The notes beneath the pieces are model-generated. The model searched no databases. It was not told the DNA's origin and saw nothing but the letters and a program-made list of their open reading frames with translations. This document shows, piece after piece, positions 1 through 10,023 of a stretch of 31,760 bases of DNA; within the stretch, counting starts at the first letter, position 1; every line of letters starts with the position of its first letter. Both the position numbers and the translations under genes were made by a program. The stretch lies in assembly GCF_000485595.1 (NCBI RefSeq), contig NW_014577648.1:103346-135105 (forward strand). The letters are read 5' to 3'. This DNA comes from Priapulus caudatus (Eukaryota; Priapulida; Priapulimorpha; Priapulimorphida; Priapulidae).

Positions 1-246
1 TCTCTGCTCTGTTTCTCTATCTACTCCTATCTCTCTCTCTCGCTCTCGTCTCTCATCTCTCTCTCTCTCTCTCTCGGTGCGCTCTCGCTCTCGCTCTCTC
101 TCTCTCTCATCTCTCTCTCTTCTGTCAAGCTCTCTCTCTTCTCTCTCTCTCTCTCTCTCTCTCGCTTCTCTCTCTCTCAGGTCGCTCGCCCTCTCTCTAT
201 CGCTCGCTCTCTCTCTCTCTCTACTCTCCTCTCTCTCTTCTCTTCT

Positions 247-277
<31 letters not shown>

Positions 278-439
278 GTCGCTTATCTCTCTCTCTTCTC
301 TCGCTCGCCTCGCTCTCTCGCTCGCCCTCTCTCTCGCTCGCCTCTCTCTATTCCTCGCCCTTCTCTCGCGCCTCTCCTCCTCGCGTCTCTCTCGGCTCTC
401 ACCCTGCCCCCCCCCCCCCCCCCCCCCCCCCCTTTTTCT
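1..439. repeat. CT-rich low-complexity tract ending in a C run
   Basis: The plus strand is almost entirely pyrimidine (CT dinucleotides with CG interruptions) and ends in about 26 consecutive C at 407-432 followed by T. A serine/leucine-rich frame runs through it only because CTCTCT reads as Leu-Ser. The tract adjoins the outer end of palindrome P1 and coincides with the window start, so it may be a contig end and its length is unreliable. Confidence 0.9.
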
Positions 440-1939
440 TTTCTATCCCCTGCCTATCAAGTTTGATTAATCAACGTCGCACACACACTGTCGGCACGCA
501 CGGCGCGAAGGAATCACGCGCCCCACTGTATATACAAGGGAGATATTTAAAAATTTTGCGTTAATTTTCGAAACTTCGATCCTGCAATTCACTGTGATAG
601 AGCGTTACGGCCACTGCAGCTGTTGCTACAGAGCCGTTGTGACACTCTATGTAAATTATTGCAGCAGGCGTGTAATGTCGATCGTATGGCATAACTCTAA
701 TCCATGCTATTGAGATATCTGCTACTCTGTCATGCTAAAAATCACTGCGTTGCTTTATCCAATACGCGTAAGAGTGTTGTTTTAGTTATTTCAAGTCACT
801 TTTAAAATGAAGTAGGGCATCGCTGCATATAGGAATGCTCATCGCCTTCAATTTTTTTTATTATACATTAGGTGCGTAATTTTTTCCTACATTTGGCTGT
901 TCAGCACGTGAGACTCTCAAATGATAACAACTCACTCCAGGAGTAAAAAATTAGAAAACAAAACAAACGGAAACCCTAAATAACACGCAGCAGTCAACCA
1001 AGCGTAATCCCTCGTCGAAGTCTAGAAACTAAATTTCTTCGGCAAAATCAATAGGAAAGCACTTTGACATTTACACTGAACACAGGCGGCGAAGACTGTA
1101 CGAAATTGAAATCACATCAAATCAAGGATAGCGTTGTGGCAGAAGAATCCGCGATATCTTTAAAAGGCCCTCTATATCCGTGTAGGAAAAGGGAAATTTA
1201 AAAAAAAAGCATTGTTCTGTACTGAAACAGACAGACGGCACCAGTGAGCTCATGACTTAGCCCGTATTAACTCTTTTGGAAACGGTAAGTAATCGCATAC
1301 GATACTGCATATCACACTCAGAAGCCATTGCAACGATAATATAAACAAGCGGCGAGTGACTGCACAAACAGAGAGCAAAATTCGCTATAAATTCTATTAG
1401 CTCACACCAGGAGTGGATAATATGGAAATAAAATACAAAAAAAAAAGAATAACGGATAATCCCTATTATGCACTCGTGCTTCACAAATCTCGATAACTAA
1501 TAACGCTGTTTGGACTCACCACTTGTGCCCAGTACACACATCACATGACAAAGCGGCCACACCGAGTGTCACGACAGTTATTCAAATCGTGTAGATGTTT
1601 TTAATTTAACAAACGTAAAATCATTCGTTACGAGGAAGAGTTGAGGATATATTTAGGCAACGTTAGTACGACTTTTGATGTAAAAAAAATACAACTATAG
1701 TCTTAGGAGATTCGTGACGTAGTCAATTTAACAACGATTTTCACTCCAGGCCTTACACGCGCGCACCAGATCGTAACTAACATCCAACGATTCCTATAGG
1801 CACAACTAATAAATCAATTAATAAAATAATCGTCGATACGTATAGCCTATTATGTACTAATGGCGTCGATATTTTGATCAGAGAGAACGCGGGCCATAGA
1901 CTACACGAGTCTCTAACGACGTGAATTGAATGCGAGCGC
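440..1939 (+). repeat. Left arm of large interrupted palindrome P1
   Basis: This 1.5 kb segment matches the reverse complement of 3447-4925 along its whole length. Landmarks found in both arms include GCAGCTGTTGCTACAGAGCC near 627, CGTCGAAGTCTAGAAACTAA near 1012 and the inner edge AATTGAATGCGAGCGC ending at 1939. Differences are mostly single-base gains or losses and homopolymer length changes. At the outer edge the match still continues weakly (TCTATCCC and GATTAATCA) before entering the CT tract, so the true palindrome may extend past the window. No open frame here is shared in phase with the other arm, so I treat it as non-coding. It could be one long terminal inverted repeat of a foldback-type transposon, or one half of a segmental inverted duplication. 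Confidence 0.9.
1408..1477. mobile_element. Looped copy of the CAGGAGTGG palindromic mini-element
   Basis: The left half CAGGAGTGGATAATA and the right half ATAATCCCTATTAT are the two arms of the 41-bp palindrome at 3922-3962, here separated by about 27 bp of A-rich sequence. The element sits at the homologous place in the P1 left arm, next to the shared flank CTCACAC. The right arm therefore holds a loop-less version and the left arm a looped one. Confidence 0.6.
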
Positions 1940-2014
1940 CCGCGCGCTTGCGCATGCGCAGCTAATAGCGCCGATCGGCTGCTGGATATCTACAGGAGTG
2001 TTATAATAATAGAC

Positions 2015-2095
2015 ATATATATATATATATCAGGAGTAGATAATAGGATTATACCCTATTATCTACTCCTGATATATATATATAATATATATATA

Positions 2096-2157
<62 letters not shown>

Positions 2158-2390
2158 GAGAGAGACGAAGAGAGAAAGAGAGAGATCGATAGATAGATAA
2201 GACAGAAAGATAGATAGATAGAAAGGTGATAGATAGATAGATAATAGATAGATAGATAGATAGCATAGATGATAGATTAGATCGTGCGTGCGTGCGTGCG
2301 TGCGTGCGTGTGTGTGTGCGTGCGCGTGCGCGTGCGCGTGCGCTTGCGCGCGTGTGTGTGTGCGCGTGTGTGTGTGCGCGTGTGTGTAAA
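2015..2390. repeat. Compound microsatellite: TA, GA, GATA, then GTGC
   Basis: In order there are TA repeats interrupted by a palindrome (2015-2106), GA repeats (about 2107-2154), imperfect GATA repeats (about 2185-2280) and GTGC/GT repeats (2284-2390). Short open frames across it are products of the repeat periods. Confidence 0.93.
2031..2071. mobile_element. Palindromic mini-element in a TA repeat
   Basis: A 41-bp near-perfect palindrome begins CAGGAGTAGATAATAGG and ends with its reverse complement. It differs from the copy at 3922-3962 by G to A in the arm and in the centre. TA repeats flank both sides, so a target duplication cannot be told from the repeat itself. The length and terminal sequence match those of the 3922 copy. 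Confidence 0.65.
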
Positions 2391-3446
2391 TATTTGCTTA
2401 GTTCTACCTGGCAGTTGTGATTTTTTGACAGTACGTAATTACATATTTACATTGTCAACATTGTACTGTGTGTTTTCTTAATTTCATTAAAGAGCGATTA
2501 TACAGCGCACATGAGTCACAACCTATACGGTATTACATCGCAATCATGCTAGATTTTCAATGATATTAATTACGAGCAAATTGCTTGGGCGGGCAGGTAC
2601 ACGAGTCATCACGTCGTTGATGACAAGAAATGCAAACTAGGTGCGCGTATCGTGGCGAGTTCGATCAAACACGTGCGCACCTGTATCGCAGACGCACAGA
2701 AAAGCTGGCTCTGTTATGGGAGTTGCGATTCCTGCGTGTAAAAATTCCACCTTCAGCCATCCCTCGTTATGGAAATTGCAACAAACATTTATTGCAATTT
2801 CCCGTGTCCGAAACTGCCGTAATGAAATCTCCTAAGTAATCGCGGCTGATAAAGTGTTCGCCTCTTTCCAAGACAGCCGAACTTCCTATAGTTTTCAGAC
2901 AGCTTCCGGTTATCAAGCACACTGGAATCTTTATGAAATGAAACTGCTCTTTGCCTACTGTAAGAAAGATTTTTCTCGTGGTTTCCGCTTAAAAATCGAT
3001 ACGCTAGCGCTCGGTGCCGCACGCATCGGCTGCTGCCGTGCTAGACGGATCAGCCTTTATTGTTGGAAACCAACGGATAGCATCTCAACCCCATCTTTTT
3101 CAAAGTGACCCTGGACGTCGAAGCCTAAACTCCAACCTCACCTCTCTATATGCGCATGCGTTGTGCTCTGCGCTATTTCTGTACGCGCCGTTCGCGTGAG
3201 CGCGATTTGAGAGAAATTACGATTTGAAATCAATATTCCTGAAATTAAGGAAAAGTACAAGGTCGGGTGCATTGTGTCAAAGCAAGCTTGACTTTGTTCC
3301 GGAAGAGTTTCAGTCATGCAAGGCTATGGCTCTTAAACTGCATACGTACACAGTTCCTGAGCCACACATACTCCGTAGTACCTATCGGGTACATTTTTCA
3401 TTCAATCAGGAATTAACGTGGATAAGTGTTACAATTGAGTATTAAA
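2391..3446. other. Unique part of the P1 spacer, no gene seen
   Basis: This mixed-composition sequence carries only short overlapping frames with no recognised domain. I see no second copy of it elsewhere in the window. It may be original single-copy sequence caught between the inverted arms or the degraded body of an element. Confidence 0.6.
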
Positions 3447-4925
3447 GCGCTCGCATTCAATTCACGTCGTTAGAGACTCGTGTAGTCTAGTGGCCCGCGT
3501 TCTCTCTGATCAAAATATCGACGGCATTAGTACATATATATATACGTATCGACGATTATTTTATTAATTGATTTATTAGTTGTGACTATAGGAATCGTTG
3601 GATGTTAGTTACGACTGGTGCGCGCGTGTAAAGGCCTGGAGTGAAAATCGGTTGTTAAATTGACTACGTCACGAATCTCCTAAGAGTTATAGTTGTATTT
3701 TTTTTTACATCAAAAGTTAGTACTAACGTTACTAAATATATCCTCAAACTCTTCCCTCGTAAGAATGATTTTACGTTGGTTAAATTAAAAAACATCTACA
3801 CGATTTGAATAACTGTCGTGACACTATTTACTGGTGTCTCTGGGTCGCTTATGTCATCGTGATGTGTGTATGGTGCACAAAGTGTGTGAGTCCAAACAGT
3901 TTATGTTTTGATTTGTGTGAGCAGGAGTGGATAATAGGGATTATCCCTATTATCCACTCCTGGTGTGAGCTATATAGAATTTATAGCGAATTTTGCTCTC
4001 TGTTTGTGCTGTCACTCGCGCTTGTTTATATTATCGTTGCAATGCTTCTGAGTGTGATAATAGCAGTTATCGTTTGCGATTTCTTTACCGTTTCCAAAGA
4101 GTTAAGACGGGCTTAAGTCATGAGCTCACTGTGCCGTCTGTCTGTTTCAAGTACAAAGCAATGCTTTTTTTTAAATTTCCCTTTCCTACACGGAAATAGA
4201 GGGCCTTTTAAAGATATCGCGGATTCTTCTGCACACACGATATCCTTGATTTGATGTGATTTCAATTTCGTACAGTCTTCGCCGCTGTGTTCAGTGTAAA
4301 TGTGCAAAGTGCTTTCCTATTGATTTTGCCGAAGAAATTTAGTTTCTAGACTTCGACGAGGGATTACGCTTGGTTGACTGCTGCCTGTTATTTTAGGGGT
4401 TTCCGTTTTTGTTTTTTTTCTAATTTTTTACTCCTGGAGTGAGTTGTTATCATTTGGAGAGGTCTCACGTGGCTGAACAGCAAATGTAGGAAAAAATTAC
4501 GCACCTAATGTATAATAAAAAAAATTGAAGGCGATGAGCATTCCTATATGCAGCGATCCCTACTTCATTTTTAAAAAGTGACTTGAAATAACTAAAACAA
4601 CACTCTTACGCGTATTGGATAAAGCAAGCAGTGATTTAGCATGACAGAGTAGCAGATATCTCAATAGCATGGATTAGAGTTATGCCATACGATCGACATT
4701 ATCGCTGCAATAATTTACATAGAGTGTCACAACGGCTCTGTAGCAACAGCTGCAGTGGCCGTACGCTCTATCTAGTGAATTGCAGGATCGAAGTTTCGAA
4801 AATTTAACCAAATTTTTTAAATATCTCCCTTGTATATACAGTGCGGGCGTGGATTCCTTGCGCGCGTGCGTGCGACAGTGTGTGTGCACGTGATTAATGC
4901 AAACGTGTAGCAGGGATAGAATGAG
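3447..4925 (-). repeat. Right arm of large interrupted palindrome P1
   Basis: This is the reverse complement of 440-1939. The inner edge at 3447 reads GCGCTCGCATTCAATTCAC, mirroring the left inner edge at 1939. Around 4440-4840 the agreement with 541-930 is close to base-for-base apart from one-base indels such as homopolymer changes. A 41-bp palindromic element at 3922-3962 is present here without the A-rich loop found in the left arm. The outer side continues without a break into the dispersed repeat at 4926-5978. Confidence 0.9.
3922..3962. mobile_element. 41-bp perfect palindrome with 7-bp target duplication
   Basis: The 20-bp arm CAGGAGTGGATAATAGGGAT is followed by one central T and then its exact reverse complement. 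GTGTGAG lies immediately before it (3915-3921) and immediately after it (3963-3969), which is what a target-site duplication of an inserted element looks like; counting the shared C gives 8 bp. It may be a MITE reduced to its inverted termini. An alternative is a hairpin product of repair. No transposase family can be assigned from so short a sequence. Confidence 0.7.
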
Positions 4926-5978
4926 AGAACGTGCGCGTTTACGTGTGCGGAATATCTATACGAACGATTTTACCCTGCTGTCGGCGTAGGTCAAGTTAAT
5001 AAGTTACGATTACCATGCAATTAGTAGTTGATGCTAGATCGCTTATCTGCCAGATTATGGATCCGTTTCATTTGCATGCGGCAACGGACCGGTTACCGGA
5101 CGATTGTCTTCGCTCGGACTGTAGCTGTTACATGTGCGCCGGCGGGTGCATTAGGCTCTCTGTACGGCACCCCGGCGCTACGTCATTATGCTGATTTTCG
5201 CGCGCAGCTGCGCAAATCAGACCCACGGAGAAACATCTGTCGGTGCGCGAGTCTTCGCGATTGTCGGGGATTCCGTTGGGGTGTATAGAGCCGTACTGCT
5301 CCACTGACTGACTATACATGCCTGCCTGCTCGTCTGCCTGCTTGCCTGCATGCGTTCATGCCTGCACGCGTGCCTGCGTGCCAGTCTGCCTGCCTGCATG
5401 CCTGCCTGCGTGCACGCATGCCTGCCTGCCTGCATGCCTGCATGTCTGCGTGCCTGCCTGCCTGCTTGCCTGCATGCCTGCATGTCTGCGCCTGCCTGCC
5501 TGCCTGCCTGCCTGCATGCTTGCTTGCTTGCCTGCCTGCCTGCCTGTCTGCCTGCATGCCTTCCTACCTGCCTGGATGTCTGCCTGCCTGCATGCCTGCG
5601 TGCCTTCGTGCCTGCCTGTATGCCTGCCTGCCTGCCTACCTGCCTACCTGCATGTCTGCGTGCCTGCGTGCCTGCCTGCCTGCTTGCCTGTCTGCCTGCT
5701 TGCCTGTCTGCTTGCTCGTTCGTAATATATCGGCTCGTCGACTCGTGCCTATGCAGACCCCCCCCCCCAAATATACGTATGTTAAACCTAGTAATGTGCA
5801 GCTATGTTATTTCGCAACTATATGCATTAATAAAATTGTTATAAATTACTCTAAACGTATTTTGTAAAGGAACTATGTGAGAAGCGTATGTAATATCATG
5901 AATAAAAGTGTGTATGAACTATGTAATAGTCGCGTGAATGTATACTAACGCCTTATTCTCGGGGACGCTGTCACTCGA
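4926..5978 (+). repeat. Dispersed repeat copy A, flanking P1
   Basis: The reverse complement of this segment matches 17660-18575 through several blocks: GCTAGATCGCTTATCTGC near 5034, a block around 5070-5290 including GGCGCTACGTCATTATGCTGA, the TGCC minisatellite, and the tail down to ACGCTGTCACTCG at about 5965-5977. Beyond the tail the two copies share nothing, so this looks like a real repeat end. On the inner side the match starts near 4930, just outside the P1 arm. No coding frame is conserved between the copies. It could be a non-autonomous transposon or a piece of a larger segmental duplication. Confidence 0.82.
5318..5722. repeat. TGCC/CTGCCTG minisatellite inside copy A
   Basis: About 400 bp of imperfect TGCC tetranucleotides with scattered CATG and CGTG variants. 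Because a 4-base period reads through every frame without stops, Cys-Leu-Pro-Ala-rich frames appear in several phases and on the other strand. The matching tract in copy B (17927-18190, GGCA on the plus strand) is shorter. Confidence 0.93.
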
Positions 5979-5980
5979 TG

Positions 5981-6021
5981 TATATCAGAAGTAAATAATA
6001 GGCAGATCTACTTCTGATATA
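5981..6021. repeat. Short palindrome at the end of copy A
   Basis: TATATCAGAAGTA and its exact reverse complement TACTTCTGATATA enclose a 15-base loop, followed by a TA repeat. It resembles the CAGGAGTAG palindromic family in layout (palindrome set in TA repeats, AATAATAGG inside) but the sequence is only partly alike. It begins within a few bases of the end of the dispersed repeat. Confidence 0.55.
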
Positions 6022-7322
6022 TATATATATATAATTGAATTGCACACATCAGCCATTTTATCATACAATATATAAATTTCCAGCAAATCAGCAATGGCTA
6101 AACATGCGAATTTCTTCTCCGCGCACTTTACGATTTATTTATTGATATTATTATAATTGAAATAAATGTAATCCGCATATTGTGCTGCAAGTTAGAAATC
6201 GCCGTCTACCCTGAATTCCATGTCTGCTCTACTGATCAATGTATTTTTCAAAACGTGATCATTTAGTTTCCTTTTCCAAAAAGAATTTGTTGAAACAAAC
6301 TAGTCTGTATGGTAACAACGGGTTGCTAGTTGTAACCCGATTACCTTCATTGTTTCATTTGTGCAAACACTGGGTCAACTCGAGGTCAGGTACAAATTCG
6401 GAACTAATTCGATGTGAAACGCCGTCGACTCTGATTTTAGGGAAGACACGTTCAAGCGTGGTATAGCTGGAAATAATCCGTGGTCTTACTCTCAGCTATT
6501 CCTATAAAATACCCCGACATCTGTCTCTCATGAGATGAGTTGTCCAGACGCGCGCAGGCTGCCTGCACGCAATTAAAATCTGCGTGAAATGTAAACCTAC
6601 GTTGTATACGCTCACAGGATTTGTGGCACGTTAATCAGTGTGATTGTGTGGAGAGAGCCCAAGTCCTAATCGTGTCTTCGTTAACCGTAAATTGTGTAAC
6701 GATGTGGTGGGAAATATCGCGCCGAACTACTCATTCTTATGCGTAGTAAAATATCTAATTCATGTGCAGTTTGTTTTTATTGTGCAGTAGCTCTCAGGCA
6801 TTTCCTTACCGAAAACAACTAATGAGAAGATTCCATTTAAACCCGTTTTTACTAGCTGTTGATTCATATATACATGTTTTAACATTGGTCTGTAATAGTC
6901 AACTATAATAACTGGAAACGACGAATCGTTACCCACTGGTAACAGCGACAAGTTGGGGCCGAACCGCAGAGTGAAATTAGAAATCATTATTAGTACGTGG
7001 CCCACCCCATATGTCATATCGAATATATTCGGCTGTTATAAACAGCTGACACGGAACACGTTGCTAGGGGAGATTGCCTCGCATGTTTTCATATAATCAG
7101 TCTGGTCATGTTTTCAGTAAACACGAACAGCGCTCGGCGCGTATATACGTTTACTAATACGTCAATTCGTTCGACTGGTCACCGATGAGTTGACAGACAG
7201 TGCGCTCAGCGCTGAGCATCTAAAGCGAGCGAGTTTGTATAACATGGCGACGTTTGGTTGTTGTTGATGGGGATTGATGGGCGTGGTCTAGGCCACACAC
7301 GGCCGCACGTGATGGCAGGGGT

Positions 7323-7387
7323 GAATAACGACAAATCTGTCATGACAATTTGTGTGAAAGTTTTTGTTTGAGAATTTGTCATTATTC
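7323..7387. repeat. Short inverted repeat
   Basis: GAATAACGACAAAT (7323-7336) and ATTTGTCATTATTC (7374-7387) pair with one mismatch around a 37-base loop. It could be the remains of a small element or a chance fold. Confidence 0.4.
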
Positions 7388-7894
7388 ATTCCCTGGGAAT
7401 GTCAATTATAATTAGTGCTAAAAATGAGGAAATGCGATCAGGAACGTAGGCAGCAAACATGAAAGTCACTCTCAATCATTTTCAATATTGTTCGCTAACA
7501 CTCGCTGATTTAAAAAAATATAATGCGCGCGGTGTGTTTTGTACAACACTTAAACACGGTTCTTCACACATGTGCAGACATAGAAATCATCTAATCCACG
7601 TCTTGTACGCGATGTAAAATTCATAGAACGGTCTGATGCGGTGATTTTAAGTGCTAATTGTTGGTATTTGGAGTCTTTCTGGTTCATTACAAAGACACAT
7701 TACATGTTCGTTATATCAGCGTCGTTTGCTATCACACAATGCGTAGTGCATATATTTTCACACGATACCACAACGCAGTCACAACTAACCGCCTCTAGTT
7801 CAGTGAACACGCGATTTTACAGATGTTATTTAGAATGTGTGAACGGCGAATACTGCGATCAAATGCTCTTTTAATCCTAATCAGCATACAACGC

Positions 7895-8013
7895 TATTCC
7901 CCGCACGGGGGAACCTAAACAATATAGACTTACTAGATGTCTGTAACGCTGCTGATTTATAATTCATGCGGTTAGCAGCAGTTGTATCGCGCTGATCGCC
8001 CCAGCGGGGAATA
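7895..8013. mobile_element. Possible TA-flanked mini-element
   Basis: TTCCCCGC (7897-7904) and GCGGGGAA (8004-8011) are exact 8-bp inverted ends, each bordered on the outside by TA. The enclosed 115 bp has no coding capacity. TA duplication with short inverted ends fits a Tc1/mariner-type MITE, but 8-bp ends are weak evidence and the TA flanks are only two bases. Confidence 0.3.
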
Positions 8014-8394
8014 CGTGCCAACTCGGCTCATATCATTTCTGCAACGAATGCACCGGCGTTTTTCCATTTACCGTGTGTGCACAATTAAACGCACGTGTGA
8101 GATAGAGAAGGAGATGCAATTTCCTGCTGTTTCCTGCTTCCCCGATGCTGTTTGAAATGACTGCGTTCTCTATCTCTATCGGCCCCCCCCCCTCATCCTG
8201 GCCGCCGTGTTGATCCAACCTCTGCTCGTCGTATTTTGCTGCCCGTGTGTGTGTTTTCGATGGATGTTTTCCTTCCTGCAGGAGCGGTATAGCGGCAGCT
8301 GCGGCGGGGGCGGTGGTAGCTTGCGGTGGTCGCACGTTTAGCAAAGCGAGGTGTCTGTACGTCGTCGGCGATGCATGTTTCACGCGTGCTTCTT

Positions 8395-8805
8395 CGTCGT
8401 CGTCGTCTTCGTCGCCTTTGTCGTCGTCATCGTCGCCGTCGTTGTGTCACGTCGTGCGGCGCTGGCTAGCGGCACCGCCTACGCCGTCATCGATCGCAGC
8501 TTATTGTCACTGCTAGTGCTGCTGCTGCTAGTGCTGCTGTCGCTGTCGCTGCTGCTAGTGCTGCTGTCGCTGTTGCTGTCGCTGCTGCTAGTGCTGCTGT
8601 CGCTGTTGCTGCTGCTAGTGCTGCTGCTGCCACTGTTGTTGCTGCTGCTACTGCTGTTGTTGTTGCTGCTGTCGCTGCTACTGCTGCTGTTGTTGCTGCT
8701 GCTGATGCTATCATTGCTGCTGATTCCGCTGCCGCTGCCGCTCCCGCCGCCCCCGCCGTTGCTATGCTGCCATCGCAGCCGCTACTACTACTACTGCTGC
8801 TGCTA
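8395..8805. repeat. TCG then CTG/GCT trinucleotide repeats
   Basis: An imperfect TCG/GTC run (about 8395-8445) is followed, after a short unique gap, by about 300 bp of GCT/CTG/TCG triplets. Triplet periodicity keeps all frames open, giving leucine-rich frames on the plus strand and alanine-rich frames on the minus strand. A polyalanine or polyleucine coding region cannot be excluded, but nothing outside the triplets supports one. Confidence 0.9.
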
Positions 8806-9209
8806 GCCCACAATAGCAAGCCCACAATTTAACTAATAATAATAATGAAACTAAACTTAATCAAATTAATAAAACTAGAGGAAATACTCAGGTATATTAT
8901 ATACTCAGAAATACTATATACTCAGGTCAAAACATTAACAGCTAAATTTTAAGGGGATTTAAGGGGATTTAAAGGGTTTTAGTTTGTGTCTAGCTGTCAC
9001 TGACTGGTTTATAACAAACAGCAACCATACAGCAAGGCTTCACAGTTACTACCGTAGCGTTGAATTCGGCGTAGACGAACATATACTACACACAGATACT
9101 ACATCTGGTGAAGAAATGACAGGTCCGGAGGTACAAGTGCAGTGGCAGTAGTATTGTACTGGAAAAGTAGGGTTGTTCTCTCTGCTCCGGCATAATAGAA
9201 TCGTAGAGT
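8806..9209. other. AT-leaning interval, no gene seen
   Basis: Contains three imperfect tandem copies of an 11-base unit with core AAGGGGATTT near 8951-8983 and a repeated ATACTCAG near 8886-8925. No coding frame can be supported. Confidence 0.55.
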
Positions 9210-9601
9210 TGTAAGCAGCGTAGAGTTCTTAAGTTGTTGATCTCCGCTCCGGAATCGTAGCAGCGTCGAGTTAGCAAAAGGTAGCAACGAGTAAAGAAGA
9301 TGTAGTCGCAGAATTTGCTCTTGAAGAGTGACTTTATTAGAAAACACGATACAAATAGATATACACTACGGCGACCTATAGGCACCCAAGCCTAGGCCCC
9401 GTGTCTCGTCTTCGTCCGCTACATGTTGATAGGAAAGTCCGTACTCACGTACGTCTCCTGGGTATAGGTAACTCCTTCTGATATTTCGTCCGTGTCTATT
9501 TATATGTTTCAGAAAACCGCCCGGCGACATTTCAATCCGACCCCCGGCCAATCACCGTCTGGGTCTATGGGGTGAGGGGTGCGCGCGGTGGCCGGGTTAC
9601 A
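9210..9601 (-). promoter_or_regulatory. LTR-like promoter and polyadenylation module
   Basis: Read on the minus strand from 9601, the sequence begins TGTAACCCGGCC and contains a CCAAT-type ATTGG (plus 9548-9552), TATAAATA (plus 9497-9504) and an AATAAA signal (plus 9333-9338) about 165 bases after the TATA box. It can be closed at CTTACA (plus 9210-9216), giving a 392-bp unit with TGTAA/TTACA ends, the order expected of a retrotransposon LTR. I found no matching target duplication and no clear tRNA primer-binding site beyond 9210, so the lower limit is a guess. An ordinary gene promoter on the minus strand, with a possible splice donor GTGAGT just downstream of the TATA region, is the alternative. 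Confidence 0.33.
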
Positions 9602-9866
9602 TTACAATAACAACAATAACTTGTTAGGGTTAGAAGTTTAGACAATTAGTCGCAAAGCCCTAATTAGCTCGCAGCCCTACGATACAACAATCCTTCCTTC
9701 CCTCTTGAAATAATTCGTGTCCCCACGAAAATACAGTTAACATAAAAAAACCATTAAAAGTTAAAAACGTTAGTCTAAGGCTGCAACCGGCATATGCCTG
9801 CAAATTATTTGGAGGGCCGGTAACATTGGCAAAACACCGGCCCGCCGAGCCGGTAGTTTCAGCCGT

Positions 9867-9961
9867 GTTAGCAATCAAGTACCTACATTTTTATGTATAG
9901 CATTAATGAGCAAATAGACTATATTAATGTTTTACCTGAAGGATATCAAGCCATAATTTAT
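9867..9961 (+). repeat. 95-bp direct repeat, copy 1
   Basis: This sequence from GTTAGCAATCAAGTAC to CAAGCCATAATTTAT is identical base for base to 11310-11404. The left flanks (GCCGT and TCTAA) and the right flanks (AGC and CCA) differ, so the boundaries are sharp. It carries a short open stretch from the ATG at 9893 but no recognisable domain. Confidence 0.9.
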
Positions 9962-9962
9962 A

Positions 9963-10023
9963 GCTTGTATAGTTTACTAGTAGGGAAACCATCTTGCTTG
10001 TATAGTTTACTAGTAGGGAAACC
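9963..10023 (+). repeat. Tandem duplication, 33-bp period
   Basis: GCTTGTATAGTTTACTAGTA followed by GGGAAACC occurs at 9963 and again at 9996, immediately after the first copy of the 95-bp direct repeat. Only the first 95-bp copy has this tandem unit beside it. Confidence 0.85.

Larger units (their letters stand above)
1940..3446. other. Spacer of palindrome P1
   Basis: The 1.5 kb between the P1 arms has no inverted counterpart in the window. Its left third is simple repeats (2015-2390). The rest, 2391-3446, is ordinary mixed-composition sequence with several short overlapping open frames of 60-85 codons on both strands (for example 2854-3108 plus and 2789-3022 minus). None resembles a protein family I know, none has a supporting context, and they overlap each other on opposite strands, so I do not call them genes. 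If P1 is a transposon this is where a transposase would be expected, but none is recognisable. Confidence 0.75.
6033..8240. other. Low-repeat interval with no recognisable gene
   Basis: About 2.2 kb of mixed-composition sequence without large repeats. Open frames of 75-85 codons occur (6239-6466 plus, 6760-7017 minus, 7641-7874 plus). None shows a domain or motif I recognise. The minus-strand frame at 6760-7017 has an ordinary amino-acid mix and could be an exon, but there is no supporting splice or conservation evidence. Small inverted repeats at 7323-7387 and 7895-8013 are listed separately. Confidence 0.6.

Noticed and set aside
77-466. Ser/Leu-rich 129-codon frame at the left end
   Set aside because: Pure CT repeat read in one frame, ending in a C homopolymer.
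5312-5867. Overlapping 80-170 codon Cys-Leu-Pro-Ala-rich frames on both strands
   Set aside because: They follow a TGCC tetranucleotide repeat, which is open in every frame. The inverted copy at 17927-18190 shows the same artefact.
7895-8013. CRISPR-like repeat resembling GTTCCCCGC...GCGGGG
   Set aside because: Only two inverted short blocks, no regularly spaced direct repeats, and the surrounding DNA is eukaryotic in character.
8247-8825. Leucine-rich and alanine-rich frames over the trinucleotide tract
   Set aside because: Triplet repeats keep all frames open, and there is no unique coding sequence attached.
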